Source: Rhodococcus sp. NBC_00297 (GTDB taxonomy: Bacteria; Actinomycetota; Actinomycetes; Mycobacteriales; Mycobacteriaceae). From it: a DNA stretch of 64,000 nucleotides. The notes beneath the pieces are model-generated. The model was not told the DNA's origin, searched no databases, and saw only the letters and a program-made list of their open reading frames with translations. How positions within the stretch are numbered: the first letter of the stretch is position 1; every line of letters starts with the position of its first letter. Of this stretch, positions 42,675-52,357 are shown in pieces. The DNA lies in assembly GCF_036173065.1 (NCBI RefSeq), contig NZ_CP108041.1, positions 2,235,001 to 2,299,000 of the forward strand, written 5' to 3'. The position numbers and the translations under genes were made by a program.

Positions 42675-43715
42675 CTAGGCGGTCTCCATCTCGGCGACGA
42701 TCCGCGCGACGATGTCCGCGGCCGGCGCGGCGGTCACCGAACGCCACCCGGTACCGGCCCACAGGTTGGGCACGTCAGCTCGGCCGGCAGCCGTCGCCGC
42801 GGTGCGGATCGGGCCCGTGATCGCGTTGACATCGGGATAGCCGGCCGGTGCGGAGGCCGTGAACTGCGCCGCGAACTCGTTCTCGAGTCCCCGAGCCGGT
42901 CGTCCCGAGAACGCACGCGTCACCACGGTGCGCCGGTAGCGGCGGTCCAGCAGTGCGGCGCGGTGCACCGCCGAGGTACCGGCCTCGTCTGAGCACAGGA
43001 ACGCGGTGCCCATCTGCGCAGCGACGGCGCCGAGTCCGAGAGCGGCCACCACTCCGGACCCGTCCATGATCCCGCCGGCCGCGATCAAGGGCACGTCGAC
43101 CGACAGTCCGACGGCGAGCAGCAGGGACGGCAGCGACATCGCGTCACCGCCTCGAGGAGACGACGCGTCGTCGGTGAAGACGCCCCGGTGTCCGCCGGCC
43201 TCACTGCCCTGGACGACGAGCATGTCGGCCCCGTCCTCGACGGCCTCGCGGGCCTCGTCGACGGAGGTGACCGTCCCGATCATCAGGGCGCCGATCTCGT
43301 GCACGCGGGCGGTGAGCTCGGCGCCGGGTCGACCGAACGTGACCGATACGGCCGCCGGGCGGTGGGCGAGCACCACGTCGATCACCGCGTCGATGTCGTC
43401 GGGGCCGGGTGTCGCCGGGCCGGGTTCGACCCCGAACTCGGCGGCGATCGGGGCCAGCGCGGCGCGGTACGACTCCATCTCGTCGGCGACCGCGATGTGC
43501 GCTGACGGGAGGAAGAGATTGACGCCGTACGGCGCCGACGTGAGGGACTCGATCTCGGAGAGCCGGCCGTCGAGCGCCTCCGGGCTCAGCAGCGCTCCGG
43601 CCAGGAACCCCAGGCCACCGGCATCGCTCACGGCGGCGGTCAGGGCGGGGGTGGACGGGCCTCCGGCCATCGGCGCGCACACGACGGGAAGCCTGGCAGG
43701 GAACACAGCGGTCAT
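42675..43715 (-). CDS. Nitronate monooxygenase family protein
   Basis: A 346-residue FMN TIM barrel (2-nitropropane dioxygenase family) oxidising nitronates such as propionate-3-nitronate. Motifs: PVVCAPMAGGPSTPALTAAVSDAGGLGFL at the start (given as P-M-A-G-G-P-S-T-P), LVVQGSEAGGHRGVF and LIAAGGIMDGSGVVAALGLGA, then QMGTAFLCSDEAGT. ATG 43715 is the family start. It ends 5 bases from the convergent hydrolase. Confidence 0.92.
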   Translation of the reverse strand: MTAVFPARLPVVCAPMAGGPSTPALTAAVSDAGGLGFLAGALLSPEALDGRLSEIESLTSAPYGVNLFLPSAHIAVADEMESYRAALAPIAAEFGVEPGPATPGPDDIDAVIDVVLAHRPAAVSVTFGRPGAELTARVHEIGALMIGTVTSVDEAREAVEDGADMLVVQGSEAGGHRGVFTDDASSPRGGDAMSLPSLLLAVGLSVDVPLIAAGGIMDGSGVVAALGLGAVAAQMGTAFLCSDEAGTSAVHRAALLDRRYRRTVVTRAFSGRPARGLENEFAAQFTASAPAGYPDVNAITGPIRTAATAAGRADVPNLWAGTGWRSVTAAPAADIVARIVAEMETA

Positions 43716-43880
43716 GCGGCCGATCGTACGTCGAGGGGTGATCTCGACTACCTATCACGAATACCCGATGTTTCACCGGTTTCGGGCCGACCAAACCGAC
43801 TACACGTACACTTCACTGGTCACCAGCAGGGACACACGCCGCGTCGGGGGTCGCATCGAGTTCGAAGGGATTCTCCACGC

Positions 43881-45107
43881 ATGCCGCACCCGACCCGTCC
43901 GCCGGTCACGCAGCGCGTCCGCGCGTCCCGCGATCGCGCTCGCCCGGGTCGACACAGCGGATCCCGGCGCATCCGCAACGCGCAACGCAGACCCCTCACC
44001 CACGGGCCTCGGGACAGCGCACTCGACGTCGTGCGTCGGTGGCTGACCACGCCGCACGATTTCGACTGGATCTTCGTCCACCACTCCACCCGGTCCATCC
44101 ACGGCATCATCCGGCTGGTCTTCGCCGGCGCGGTGCTGCTCAACGCGACCGTGTCCATGTTGATGCTCGCCTCGCCCAACGGCCCCTCCGGCACGCCGGC
44201 GATCGTCTACGTCTTCCTCGTGCTGGCCCTGCAGATCGCCGCGATGATCTGGGTGCTCACGGGACCGACGCCGGACACGAAGGCGCAGTTCCTCGGGTTC
44301 CTGATCTTCGGCGACGTCGGCATCGCGTCGGTGATCCTGCTGGACACCCCGACGTCGGCACTGATCGGCACCTTCCTGTTCGCGATCAACGGCGCTCTCT
44401 GCACGTTCTTCCTCAGCCCACGAGTGCTGCTCGCCCATCTCGCGTTCACCAATGCCGTCATCGTCCTCATCGGCACCCTGGCGTACGTCCAGAACCTGTG
44501 GGGGCCGTGGGACGCGATCGCCGCGGTGCTGGTGGCCAGCGGCGCGAGCAGTGGGGTGCCGGTCTTCGCGTCCATCGCGTGGTCACTCGTCTCGACGGAC
44601 GCGAAAGCCTCGGACCTCGATTCGCTGACCGGCGTCAGGAACCGCCGCGGTCTGCAGAACTCGGTCGAGGATCTGTGGGAGACGGCACTCGCGACCACAT
44701 CGCCCGTGGTGGTCGTGATGATCGACATCGATCGTTTCAAGAGCGTCAACGACCGCTTCGGACACGATCAGGGCGACACCGTGATCGTCCTGGTCGCGAC
44801 CCGGCTCGCCGAGCTCTTCGACGGCCACGGGGTGCTCGCGCGTACCGGCGGCGAGGAGTTCGTGGCGGTCCTCACCGATGTGGACGGTGACGTCGAGTCG
44901 GTGGTCGCCCGTGTCACCGAGACGGTCCACGATCGACAGGACACCATTCCCGTGACCGCCAGCGTCGGCGTCGCCGTGTTGACTCCCGACTCGTCGCTGT
45001 GGAGTTCCGGACCCGGGGCGATCGACCGCGCGACGCGGGGTGCGGACTCGATGATGTACCGAGCCAAGGCCGCCGGCGGGCATCGGCTGCTCTCGACCTT
45101 CCTGTGA
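43881..45107 (+). CDS. Membrane-bound GGDEF diguanylate cyclase
   Basis: A 408-residue protein predicted to make c-di-GMP. A very basic leader of about 55 residues precedes about six membrane helices (from IIRLVFAGAVLLNATVSMLML). The catalytic domain spans about residues 245-400, with DSLTGVRNRRGLQN, VVVMIDIDRFKSVNDRFGHDQGD (shown in parts) and the active GGEEF motif at 323-327. The RxxD inhibitory site normally five residues upstream is absent. The sensor is membranous. ATG 43881 may be too early, with the helices starting at about residue 70. Confidence 0.92.
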   Translation: MPHPTRPPVTQRVRASRDRARPGRHSGSRRIRNAQRRPLTHGPRDSALDVVRRWLTTPHDFDWIFVHHSTRSIHGIIRLVFAGAVLLNATVSMLMLASPNGPSGTPAIVYVFLVLALQIAAMIWVLTGPTPDTKAQFLGFLIFGDVGIASVILLDTPTSALIGTFLFAINGALCTFFLSPRVLLAHLAFTNAVIVLIGTLAYVQNLWGPWDAIAAVLVASGASSGVPVFASIAWSLVSTDAKASDLDSLTGVRNRRGLQNSVEDLWETALATTSPVVVVMIDIDRFKSVNDRFGHDQGDTVIVLVATRLAELFDGHGVLARTGGEEFVAVLTDVDGDVESVVARVTETVHDRQDTIPVTASVGVAVLTPDSSLWSSGPGAIDRATRGADSMMYRAKAAGGHRLLSTFL

Positions 45108-45147
45108 CACCCGCCCTGCATCGGACCCAGACGAGGAAACCCACCCC

Positions 45148-45435
45148 GTGATCGACATCTTCCACGCACTCGTGGTCATGAACTCGCTGTTCGCCGCGTC
45201 GGCGTGGTGCCTGGCGCGGCCGAACGCCTGGTCGATCTCCGCGGTGGTGCTCGCGTCGATCGGCTGGCTGCTCTTCAACGCGCCGCTCGAGGGCCGTGTG
45301 CTGGTGGTGTTCTCACTCCAGCACGGATTCACCGAGTCGGACGTGCTGTCCATCGTGGGCATGATCATCGGGGCGGTCGGCGTCGTGCGCGCGAGGCGAC
45401 GAGCCGACCGCCCCGAGGTCAGGCGTCGAGACTGA
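45148..45435 (+). CDS. Small hypothetical membrane protein
   Basis: A 95-residue protein with three short helices: IFHALVVMNSLFAASAWCLA, WSISAVVLASIGWLLFN, and VLSIVGMIIGAVGVVRARR. The C-terminus is highly basic. GTG 45148 is 40 bases after the diguanylate cyclase gene and could be co-transcribed. No family recognised. Confidence 0.6.
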   Translation: MIDIFHALVVMNSLFAASAWCLARPNAWSISAVVLASIGWLLFNAPLEGRVLVVFSLQHGFTESDVLSIVGMIIGAVGVVRARRRADRPEVRRRD

Positions 45436-46011
45436 TCAGACGCTGATGCCGAAGTCGCGGGCGATGCCGGCGAGTCCGGAGGCGTAGCCCTGGCCGACGG
45501 CGCGGAACTTCCACTCCGCACCGTTGCGGTACAGCTCGCCGAAGACCATGGCGGTCTCCGTCGAGGCGTCCTCGGTGAGGTCGTAACGGGCGAGCTCGGT
45601 GCCGTTCGACTTGTCGATCACGCGGATGTAGGCGCCGCGGACCTGGCCGAACGACTGCGAGCGCGCGTCGGCCTCGTAGATCGAGACGGGGAACGTGACG
45701 ATGTCGACGGTGGACGGGACCGCTGCGAGATCGACGTCGATGACCTCGTCGTCGCCGTCGCCCTCACCGGTCTTGTTGTCACCCGTGTGCTGGATCGAGC
45801 CGTCCGGAGTCTTCAGATTGTTGAAGAAGACGAAGTACTCGTTGCCGGGCGCCTTCTTGTCCGGGCCGAGCGCGATGGCGCTGGCGTCGAGATCGAAATC
45901 CGTTCCGGTCGTCGTGCGCAGATCCCATCCGAGTCCGACGGACACCGCGGTCAGATTCGGTGCGGCCTTCGTGAGAGACACGTTGCCACCCTTGGTCAGG
46001 CTGACGCCCAT
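45436..46011 (-). CDS. TerD family Ca2+-binding stress protein
   Basis: A 191-residue TerD/TerE protein of full length. Two Ca2+-binding loops are visible: [10 protein letters not shown] preceded by TGTDF, and [12 protein letters not shown]. The family start [13 protein letters not shown] and [38 protein letters not shown] blocks are typical. These proteins act in tellurite, phage and membrane stress responses. ATG 46011 follows GAAGGGA. It sits alone; no other ter gene is in the window. Its stop abuts that of the convergent small membrane gene. Confidence 0.94.
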   Translation of the reverse strand: MGVSLTKGGNVSLTKAAPNLTAVSVGLGWDLRTTTGTDFDLDASAIALGPDKKAPGNEYFVFFNNLKTPDGSIQHTGDNKTGEGDGDDEVIDVDLAAVPSTVDIVTFPVSIYEADARSQSFGQVRGAYIRVIDKSNGTELARYDLTEDASTETAMVFGELYRNGAEWKFRAVGQGYASGLAGIARDFGISV

Positions 46012-46235
46012 GTGAGAGATCCCTTCTCGTTTCGCCCGATTCATCCGTATTCGGATCGGTGCTGCCCGGCCAACGAACCCGACGTCGTTCCGGTTCCCGG
46101 CCCTTCGTGACGACCCGCCGCGCAGCACAGGGCGCGCGGCGGCATCGAACGCTGCATAGTTGTCTGTCACAGCCTGTGTCCTGCGGAGCACGGGCTCGTC
46201 CCGTCATCCACGGTCCCGGCAGGAGGCGCTCGATC

Positions 46236-49200
46236 ATGGCCACACAGGCGACCCCGGCGGCATCCGCCGCGGGCACTGCATCACCGTCCCCGTCGGGCCT
46301 GTCCGACGCGTCCCGCGTCGCCCGCGCCGATCGCCGGTCGCGCCACAAGGGGCGCCTGCGGCAGGTGCCGCACCACGTCGGCCTCGTGCTCGGTGTCTAC
46401 GCGACGCTGGTCCTCCTGTGGAGCCTGTCACCCGCGCTCCGAGCCCTCGTCCACGTGCCCCGCGAGTGGCTCGACTCGTACGTCATCGACGCTCCCGACA
46501 CGAGCCTGTCCTACGGCTTCGTGGTCGCGCTGGTCGCCGCGGCGCTGTCGACGCGCAAACGCGTCGCGTGGTGGATCGCTCTCCTCTACACGACCGGATC
46601 CGCGGTGGTGAACGTATCGACCCTGGTGGACGATCCCGGCAGCGTCGGGTCCTGGATCGGCCTCGTTCTGCAGGTCGCGGTGCTCGCACTGCTGCTCGCC
46701 TCCCGCACCGAGTTCGACACCAAGGTCCGACGCGGCGCCGGATGGAAGGCACTCGGTGTTCTCGTCACCGGTCTGATCGTCGGCATCCTCGCCGGCTGGG
46801 CGCTGCTCGAGGCCTTCCCGGGTTCGCTGCCGCGGAACGAGACCTTCCTGTGGTCACTCAACCGAGTGGCCGGCCTGGCACTGGTGGACAACGAGCAGTT
46901 CAGCGGCCGACCACACGGATTCCTCAACTTTCTTCTGGGACTGCTCGCCTTCGTCGCCCTCGCCGCGGCGGTGGTGACACTGTTCCGCTCGCAGCGTGCG
47001 AGCAACGCCCTCACCGGCACGGACGAGTCGGCGCTACGCGGACTCATCGCCCGCTCCGGCCACGACGACTCGTTGGCCTACTTCGCCACCCGCCGCGACA
47101 AGGCGGTGGTCTTCGCACCGAACGGCAAGGCCGCCATCACCTATCGTGTCGAGGTCGGAGTGTGCCTCGCCAGCGGCGATCCCATCGGCCTCGAGGAGTC
47201 CTGGCCTCACGCGATCGAGGCGTGGCTCGAGATGTCGTCTCGGTACGGGTGGGCCCCGGCGGTGATGGGAGCGAGCGAGACCGGTGCCGCCGCGTTCCGG
47301 CGGGCGGGACTCGCCGTGCTCGAACTCGGCGACGAGGCGATCTTGCAGACCCGCTCGTTCAGCCTGAACGGACCCGACATGCGCCCGGTGCGCCAGGCGG
47401 TCAATCGGGCGCGCGGCAAGGGCGTGACGGTGCGCATCCGACGGCATCGCGACATCCCCGAGGACGAGTGGCCGGCCATCGTCGAGCGTGCCGACCGCTG
47501 GCGTGACACCGAGACCGAACGCGGGTTCTCCATGGCACTCGGGCGCCTCGGCGACCCTCTCGACGGCGACTGCCTGCTCGTCGAGGCCGTGCTCGATGCG
47601 GACGACCGCGTCGTCGGCACCCTCTCCCTCGTGCCCTGGGGCGCGAGCGGAGCATCGCTCGACCTCATGCGCCGTGATCCCGCCTCACCCAACGGCACCG
47701 TCGAGCTCATGGTCTCCGAGCTCGCGTCCCGCTCGGACACCGTGGGCATCACCAAGGTGTCCCTGAACTTCGCCGTCTTCCGCTCCGTGTTCGAGGAGGG
47801 CGGCCGCATCGGTGCGGGACCTGTTCTGCGCCTGTGGCGTTCGACGCTCGTGTTCTTCTCGCGATGGTGGCAGCTCGAGGCGCTGTACCGATCGAACCTC
47901 AAGTACCAGCCCGAGTGGGTACCGCGGTACCTGTGCTTCGAGGACAACCGCGATCTGCCGAAGGTGGGTACCGCATCGGCCATCGCGGAGGGCTTCCTCA
48001 CGCTGCCGGGCCTCGGTGCACGCACTCACACCGGCACCCGACAGGCTGTTCCCGCCGCGCTGCTGGCCGACGGCACGCTGCACGCCGACGGGAGCGAGCC
48101 CGACGACACACCCGTCGACACGCTGCCCGGCCGGCGACGGCCGGAACAGGTCCGGGTGCGGATGTCCAAGCTGGACAGGCTCTCCGCGGACGGCGTCGAC
48201 GCCTACCCCGTCGCGCATCCGCCCACCCACACCGTGGACTCCGCGGCGAACGCCCCGGAGGGCACCACCGTGCGCGTGTCCGGTCGCCTGCTGCGCATCC
48301 GCGACTACGGCGGCGTCGTCTTCGGCCTCGTGCGCGACTGGAGCGGGGACCTGCAGATCCTCCTCGACAGCGAGCGCATCGATCGAGATCGGTTGCGACG
48401 CTTCACGTCCGATTTCGACCTGGGCGACCTGATCTCCTGCACGGGAGTGGTCGGTCGCAGTCGCACCGGAGCGCTCGCGCTGCTGGTGAGCGACTGGCGC
48501 ATGAACGCGAAATCGCTGCACCCGCTGCCCGACAAGTTCCGCGGGCTCACCGATCCCGAGGCGCGGGTGCGTCAGCGCTACGTCGACATGGAGATCAATC
48601 CGCAGGCGCGCGCCCTCATGCGTGCCCGCAGCGCGGTGGTGAAGTCGCTGCGCGACACGTTGGGCGACCGCGGATACATGGAGGTGGAAACGCCGATCCT
48701 GCAACAGATTCACGGCGGCGCGAACGCGGCACCCTTCCTCACGCACATCAATGCCTACAACCTCGATCTCTACCTCCGTATCGCGCCGGAGCTGTACCTC
48801 AAGCGGCTGTGCGTCGGCGGCATGGAGCGGGTCTTCGAGATCGGTCGCGTGTTCCGCAACGAGGGCGCCGACTTCAAGCACAATCCGGAGTTCACGATCC
48901 TCGAGGCCTACGAGGCGCACAGCGACTACGAGCGCGCGATGGTGTTGTGCCGGGAGCTGATCCAGCGCGCCGCCGTGGCCGCGCACGGCCGCGAGGTGAT
49001 CTACCGGCCGGCCGAGGACGGCACCATGACGGAGATCGACATCTCCGGCGAGTGGCCGGTGAAGACCATGCACGACGCCGTCGCGGAGAAGATCGGTGCC
49101 GACGTCCGGCCCGAGACACCGCTCGCGGAGCTGCAGCGTCTGTGCGATCTGCACGACGTCCCGTATCAGTCGACCTGGGACGAGGGGGCCGTGGCGCAGG

Positions 49201-49595
49201 AGATGTACGAGCACCTCGTCGAGGACTTCACCGAGTTCCCGACGTTCTACACCAATTTTCCCACGTCGATGTCCCCGTTGACCCGGCCCCACCGCAGCAT
49301 CGCGGGCGTCGCCGAGAAGTGGGATCTGGTGGCGTGGGGGGTCGAGTTGGGCACCGCGTACAGCGAGTTGACCGACCCCGTGGACCAACGCGCTCGTCTC
49401 ACCGCGCAGTCGATGCTCGCCGCGGGCGGCGATCCCGAGGCGATGGAACTGGACGAGGACTTCCTCCAGGCGCTCGAGCACGGCATGCCGCCGACCGGTG
49501 GCCTCGGAATGGGTGTCGACCGGGTGGTCATGCTCATCACGGGCGGGTCGATCCGCGAGACCCTCGCGTTCCCGTTGGCCAAGCCGCGGAGCTGA
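46236..49595 (+). CDS. lysX: Bifunctional lysylphosphatidylglycerol synthetase/lysyl-tRNA synthetase
   Basis: A 1119-residue fusion. About residues 45-310 form seven membrane helices of the MprF type; a DUF2156 transferase domain follows (about 320-620; [37 protein letters not shown]). From about 640 on comes an OB-fold ([18 protein letters not shown]) and a class II LysRS core with motif 2 ([20 protein letters not shown]) and a C-terminal [15 protein letters not shown] motif 3. LysX charges lysine and transfers it to phosphatidylglycerol, lowering surface charge and giving cationic peptide resistance. ATG 46236 follows AGGAGG. Confidence 0.97.
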   Translation: MATQATPAASAAGTASPSPSGLSDASRVARADRRSRHKGRLRQVPHHVGLVLGVYATLVLLWSLSPALRALVHVPREWLDSYVIDAPDTSLSYGFVVALVAAALSTRKRVAWWIALLYTTGSAVVNVSTLVDDPGSVGSWIGLVLQVAVLALLLASRTEFDTKVRRGAGWKALGVLVTGLIVGILAGWALLEAFPGSLPRNETFLWSLNRVAGLALVDNEQFSGRPHGFLNFLLGLLAFVALAAAVVTLFRSQRASNALTGTDESALRGLIARSGHDDSLAYFATRRDKAVVFAPNGKAAITYRVEVGVCLASGDPIGLEESWPHAIEAWLEMSSRYGWAPAVMGASETGAAAFRRAGLAVLELGDEAILQTRSFSLNGPDMRPVRQAVNRARGKGVTVRIRRHRDIPEDEWPAIVERADRWRDTETERGFSMALGRLGDPLDGDCLLVEAVLDADDRVVGTLSLVPWGASGASLDLMRRDPASPNGTVELMVSELASRSDTVGITKVSLNFAVFRSVFEEGGRIGAGPVLRLWRSTLVFFSRWWQLEALYRSNLKYQPEWVPRYLCFEDNRDLPKVGTASAIAEGFLTLPGLGARTHTGTRQAVPAALLADGTLHADGSEPDDTPVDTLPGRRRPEQVRVRMSKLDRLSADGVDAYPVAHPPTHTVDSAANAPEGTTVRVSGRLLRIRDYGGVVFGLVRDWSGDLQILLDSERIDRDRLRRFTSDFDLGDLISCTGVVGRSRTGALALLVSDWRMNAKSLHPLPDKFRGLTDPEARVRQRYVDMEINPQARALMRARSAVVKSLRDTLGDRGYMEVETPILQQIHGGANAAPFLTHINAYNLDLYLRIAPELYLKRLCVGGMERVFEIGRVFRNEGADFKHNPEFTILEAYEAHSDYERAMVLCRELIQRAAVAAHGREVIYRPAEDGTMTEIDISGEWPVKTMHDAVAEKIGADVRPETPLAELQRLCDLHDVPYQSTWDEGAVAQEMYEHLVEDFTEFPTFYTNFPTSMSPLTRPHRSIAGVAEKWDLVAWGVELGTAYSELTDPVDQRARLTAQSMLAAGGDPEAMELDEDFLQALEHGMPPTGGLGMGVDRVVMLITGGSIRETLAFPLAKPRS

Positions 49596-50489
49596 ATGTT
49601 TCACATGAAACCGAACGGCGAGGTGGTCGTCGACGTACTGGGGACCGCCGTGCACGTGGTGGTCTCCCGTCCTGACGCGGCGGCGGCGCCCGCCCCGGTC
49701 GTCGTGCTGTGCGGGGGGCTCGCCTCGACGTGGCACGACTGGATCGACGTGTCCGCGCTGCTGGTGGCGGCCGGCCACACGACGGTGGCCATCGATCGAC
49801 CAGGCTTCGGCGACAGCGAACCGCTGCCTCCGGACCGGGTGCCGACGGTGCACGAGGAGGCCGATCGCATCCTCGCCGTCCTGGACGCCCTCGCGATGAC
49901 GGACCCCGTGGTCCTGGTGGGGCACTCGATGGCCGGCTTCTACGTCGAGGGCTTCGCGCGGTCGTACCCCGCGCGCACGGCGGGGCTCGTGCTGCTCGAC
50001 TCGAGCGTCGAGAAGTCGCCGTCGGCCCTGGTGCCGCCGCGCATCCGCATTCCGGTGACCCGCGTGATCGCCCGCATCGTCTCGGCCGCCGGTCTGCAAC
50101 GGTTGCTCGCCGATCCGGTGCGCCACGTCCTGACGCAGGCCATTCCCCCGGACGGGTACGCGCCCGACCGGGTCGACGATCTCCGCCGCATCTACCGCGA
50201 TCCCTCCTATCTGGAGGCCGCCGCGATCGAGTACGCGGTGTACGCCGACATGGCCCTCGAGTTGAACCGCCTGCGCCGCACGACGCCCGTTCCGTCCGTC
50301 CCCGTCATCGTGGCCGCCGCGCACACGGGGCGACGGACCCCGTGGGGAGCGCAGTGGTTGCGGCGCCAGCAGCGTCTGGCCCGCTACCTCGGCGGCCGCT
50401 TCGCCGTGGTGTCCCCGTCGCACCACCACGCCATGATCGATCAGCCCCGGCGAGTCGCGGCGCTGGTGAGAACTGTCTCCACCGGCTGA
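49596..50489 (+). CDS. Alpha/beta hydrolase
   Basis: A 297-residue alpha/beta hydrolase: VVVLCGGLASTWHDW, AIDRPGFGDSEPLP, nucleophile elbow GHSMAG, and a late SPSHHHAMIDQP histidine. The ATG begins immediately after the lysX stop, so they are one unit. The first bases of this gene contain a parS-like 16-mer (49597-49612), which forces the odd MFHMKP N-terminus. An ATG at 49605 would also fit. Substrate unknown. Confidence 0.88.
   Translation: MFHMKPNGEVVVDVLGTAVHVVVSRPDAAAAPAPVVVLCGGLASTWHDWIDVSALLVAAGHTTVAIDRPGFGDSEPLPPDRVPTVHEEADRILAVLDALAMTDPVVLVGHSMAGFYVEGFARSYPARTAGLVLLDSSVEKSPSALVPPRIRIPVTRVIARIVSAAGLQRLLADPVRHVLTQAIPPDGYAPDRVDDLRRIYRDPSYLEAAAIEYAVYADMALELNRLRRTTPVPSVPVIVAAAHTGRRTPWGAQWLRRQQRLARYLGGRFAVVSPSHHHAMIDQPRRVAALVRTVSTG
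49597..49612. promoter_or_regulatory. parS-like ParB binding site
   Basis: The 16-mer tgtttcacatgaaacc matches the bacterial parS consensus TGTTTCACGTGAAACA at 14 of 16 positions; the GTTTCA and TGAAAC arms are exact. The central CG is CA. It overlaps the start of the hydrolase gene after lysX. ParB sites cluster near oriC; the synteny suggests this window may be origin-proximal. A single degenerate site could be chance. Confidence 0.45.
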
Positions 50490-50515
50490 ACGCCGCGCGA
50501 GCGCACACTGGAGAG

Positions 50516-51403
50516 ATGAATCCTCTGCGCACGGTCCAGACCCGAGTGGGCGAGACCATCTCCGCGCGGGTCGCGGGCGACGAGGGCCCCGCTCGACGCG
50601 ACCGGATCCACCTGGCCGAGGGGCCGCGTCGGTACGGCCCCGATTCGGCGATCCAGCGCGTCCACGCCGATGCGTCGATGTTCGTCGGCGGAATGCGCGC
50701 CCTGCTCCTGCAGTCGTTGCACCCGCTGGCGATGGCTGCGGTGGACGAACACTCCGGCTACCGCGGCGACCCGTGGGGCCGTCTGCAACGCACCAGCACG
50801 TTCCTCGCCGAGACCACGTTCGGCACCATCGAGGACGCGGAGCGCGCCGTGCGGATCGTGCGCGCCGTGCACAAGCGCATCACGGGCGTCGCGCCGGACG
50901 GGCGGCCGTACGCCGCGTCGGATCCGCACCTGCTGCGGTGGGTCCACGTCGCGGAGATCGACAGCTTCCTGCGCGCGCACGATCGTTACGGTGCCCGACC
51001 TCTCGATGCCGGCGGCCGCGACGCCTACGTCCGGGAGTCGGCCTGGGTCGCTCGCGGGCTCGGCGCCGAGGACGTGCCCGAGACGGTCGACGAGCTGAAC
51101 GAGATGCTGGCGATGTACCGGCCCGAACTGCGCGGCACTCCCGCAGCACGTCGCACCGCCCGCTTCATCCTGCTCAACCCGCCGATTCCGCTCGCGGTAC
51201 GGCCGGCCTACGGACTGCTCTCGTCGGTGGCGGTGTCGATGATGCCCTGGTGGACGCGACTTCCTCTGCGGCTGCCGTACCTGCCGCTCACCGAGGCGAC
51301 GGCAGTGCGTGCCAGCGGCGTCGCCGTCACGACGGCGATCCGGTGGGCGCTCGGATCCGTACCGCCTCCGCAGCACGCTGATGGCGCTCGACAGGCGAGC
51401 TGA
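50516..51403 (+). CDS. MpaB family (DUF2236) oxygenase
   Basis: A 295-residue protein of the rubber-oxygenase Lcp/MpaB superfamily, predicted haem-binding. Signatures: LLLQSLHPLAMAAVDEHSGYRGDPWGRLQRT (split here into the HPLAM and RGDPWGRL motifs), DPHLLRWVHVAEIDSFL and a RFILLNPPIPLAVRPAYGLL stretch. The His in HPLAM and PHLLRWVH are the likely haem/active residues. Substrate unknown. ATG 50516 follows GGAGAG; the downstream boundary marks the start of the accessory region. Confidence 0.88.
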   Translation: MNPLRTVQTRVGETISARVAGDEGPARRDRIHLAEGPRRYGPDSAIQRVHADASMFVGGMRALLLQSLHPLAMAAVDEHSGYRGDPWGRLQRTSTFLAETTFGTIEDAERAVRIVRAVHKRITGVAPDGRPYAASDPHLLRWVHVAEIDSFLRAHDRYGARPLDAGGRDAYVRESAWVARGLGAEDVPETVDELNEMLAMYRPELRGTPAARRTARFILLNPPIPLAVRPAYGLLSSVAVSMMPWWTRLPLRLPYLPLTEATAVRASGVAVTTAIRWALGSVPPPQHADGARQAS

Positions 51404-51409
51404 GCCTGA

Positions 51410-52118
51410 TTGCGGGTAGAGGGGGCACACGGATGTCCACGATGTAGCTGAGGTGGTCGCCGCTGTGCCCGTTCTTCTCGACCACGCTCATGCAACTGGA
51501 GAGCATCTGCACGGTGGACTCATGACGCGATCCGTGTCGTGGATGAGTGCCCGCGGCTGCACCGAACATGTCGATCGCCAACGCCGCCGTCTTGCCCATA
51601 CGGGGACCGTGAGGGCGAACAGCATGCCTCCCAGGACATGAACAGCTTCTCCCGGCCGCTTACGTTGCGCCCCACACCATGGCCCCGGTGTCGCTGTCGG
51701 ACAGGTCTTCACCAGCTCAAGGTCGGGGCGGAGCTGGGGTGCCCGGGTGCGGGCTTGATTGCCGGTGACCCCGGTCACCTCCGACGGCGACGCCATCAGC
51801 TTGGCCTTGGCGTCGACCGCGGTTGTCCCGCGCCCGCGGCGCAGGACGACGATCCCGCACATCGCTGCGACGACGATGATTGCCGCGTGGACCACGACGA
51901 CGGTGGACAGAGTCGGCGCGTCAGGGAGCCTGCCGCGACCTCGATCAGCGCCTGGACCGGATCGCCCGGCACCAGAGCGCCGGTGCAGGCGGCGGCGTGC
52001 CCGGCCCACAGTGACCCGTAGGACACCGGTAGAAAAGCGATCATTGCCAGGATTCCGACCAGCGAGAGCATCGACGACTGTGTGCCGCGCCGCGGGCGGT
52101 GGCGGGGTTCGTGGCCAT
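51410..52118 (-). pseudogene. Frameshifted TraG/VirD4-type conjugative coupling protein remnant
   Basis: Reading the minus strand and moving frame by frame gives one continuous product: MATNPATARG (start at 52118), then LVGILAMIAFLPVSYGSLWA (membrane), then TVVVVHAAIIVVAAMCGIVV (second membrane helix), a TGVTGNQARTRAPQLRPDL segment, DTGAMVWG, RNVSGREKLFMSWE, DMLFALT, then GPRMGKTAALAIDMFGAAAG, a Walker A. Frame changes occur near 52080, 51925, 51705, 51675, 51620 and 51605, each in the sense of one base lost. The SWEDM-GPRMGKT signature belongs to actinobacterial conjugation coupling ATPases. The C-terminal two thirds are missing, so it is dead. Confidence 0.72.
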
Positions 52119-52351
52119 CACAGGCGCACCCCGTCATTCAGGTTCCGAGCCCAGGTGCGGCTGCGTTCCAAGATCTCGGCGACGTCATCAATGTTGTTCA
52201 TGTACTGACCTGTCGCGGCGACGCCGGTCGGCGGAGCCGCCAGCTCAGCGCGGGTCGCTGGCTCCCAGGACGGTTCGACGACGGCGTCGAGAGCGTCCTC
52301 GGCCGTACGAATCACAAGGCCGGTTCTTCGCGGCTCGCGGTTTGTTAGCAT
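52118..52351 (-). CDS. Small hypothetical protein coupled to the coupling-protein remnant
   Basis: A 77-residue ORF with ATG 52351 and a TGA that shares its A with the next ATG (TGATG at 52116-52120), the start of the coupling-protein pseudogene. The sequence ends YMNNIDDVAEILERSRTWARNLNDGVRL in helix-like form. No family recognised; genes of this size sit upstream of coupling proteins in actinobacterial integrative elements. It is divergent from the GNAT gene, with 6 bases between starts. Confidence 0.5.
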   Translation of the reverse strand: MLTNREPRRTGLVIRTAEDALDAVVEPSWEPATRAELAAPPTGVAATGQYMNNIDDVAEILERSRTWARNLNDGVRL

Positions 52352-52357
52352 GCAATT

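Noticed and set aside
47685..50429. A 914-residue open frame on the minus strand
   Set aside because: It is antisense to lysX and the following hydrolase, which have strong motifs. The translation is His/Arg/Asp-rich with no domain, as expected of a high-GC shadow frame.
51404..51450. tRNA gene or att core at the accessory-region border
   Set aside because: No cloverleaf, GGTTCGAATCC-type T arm or matching direct repeat at the other border was recognised.
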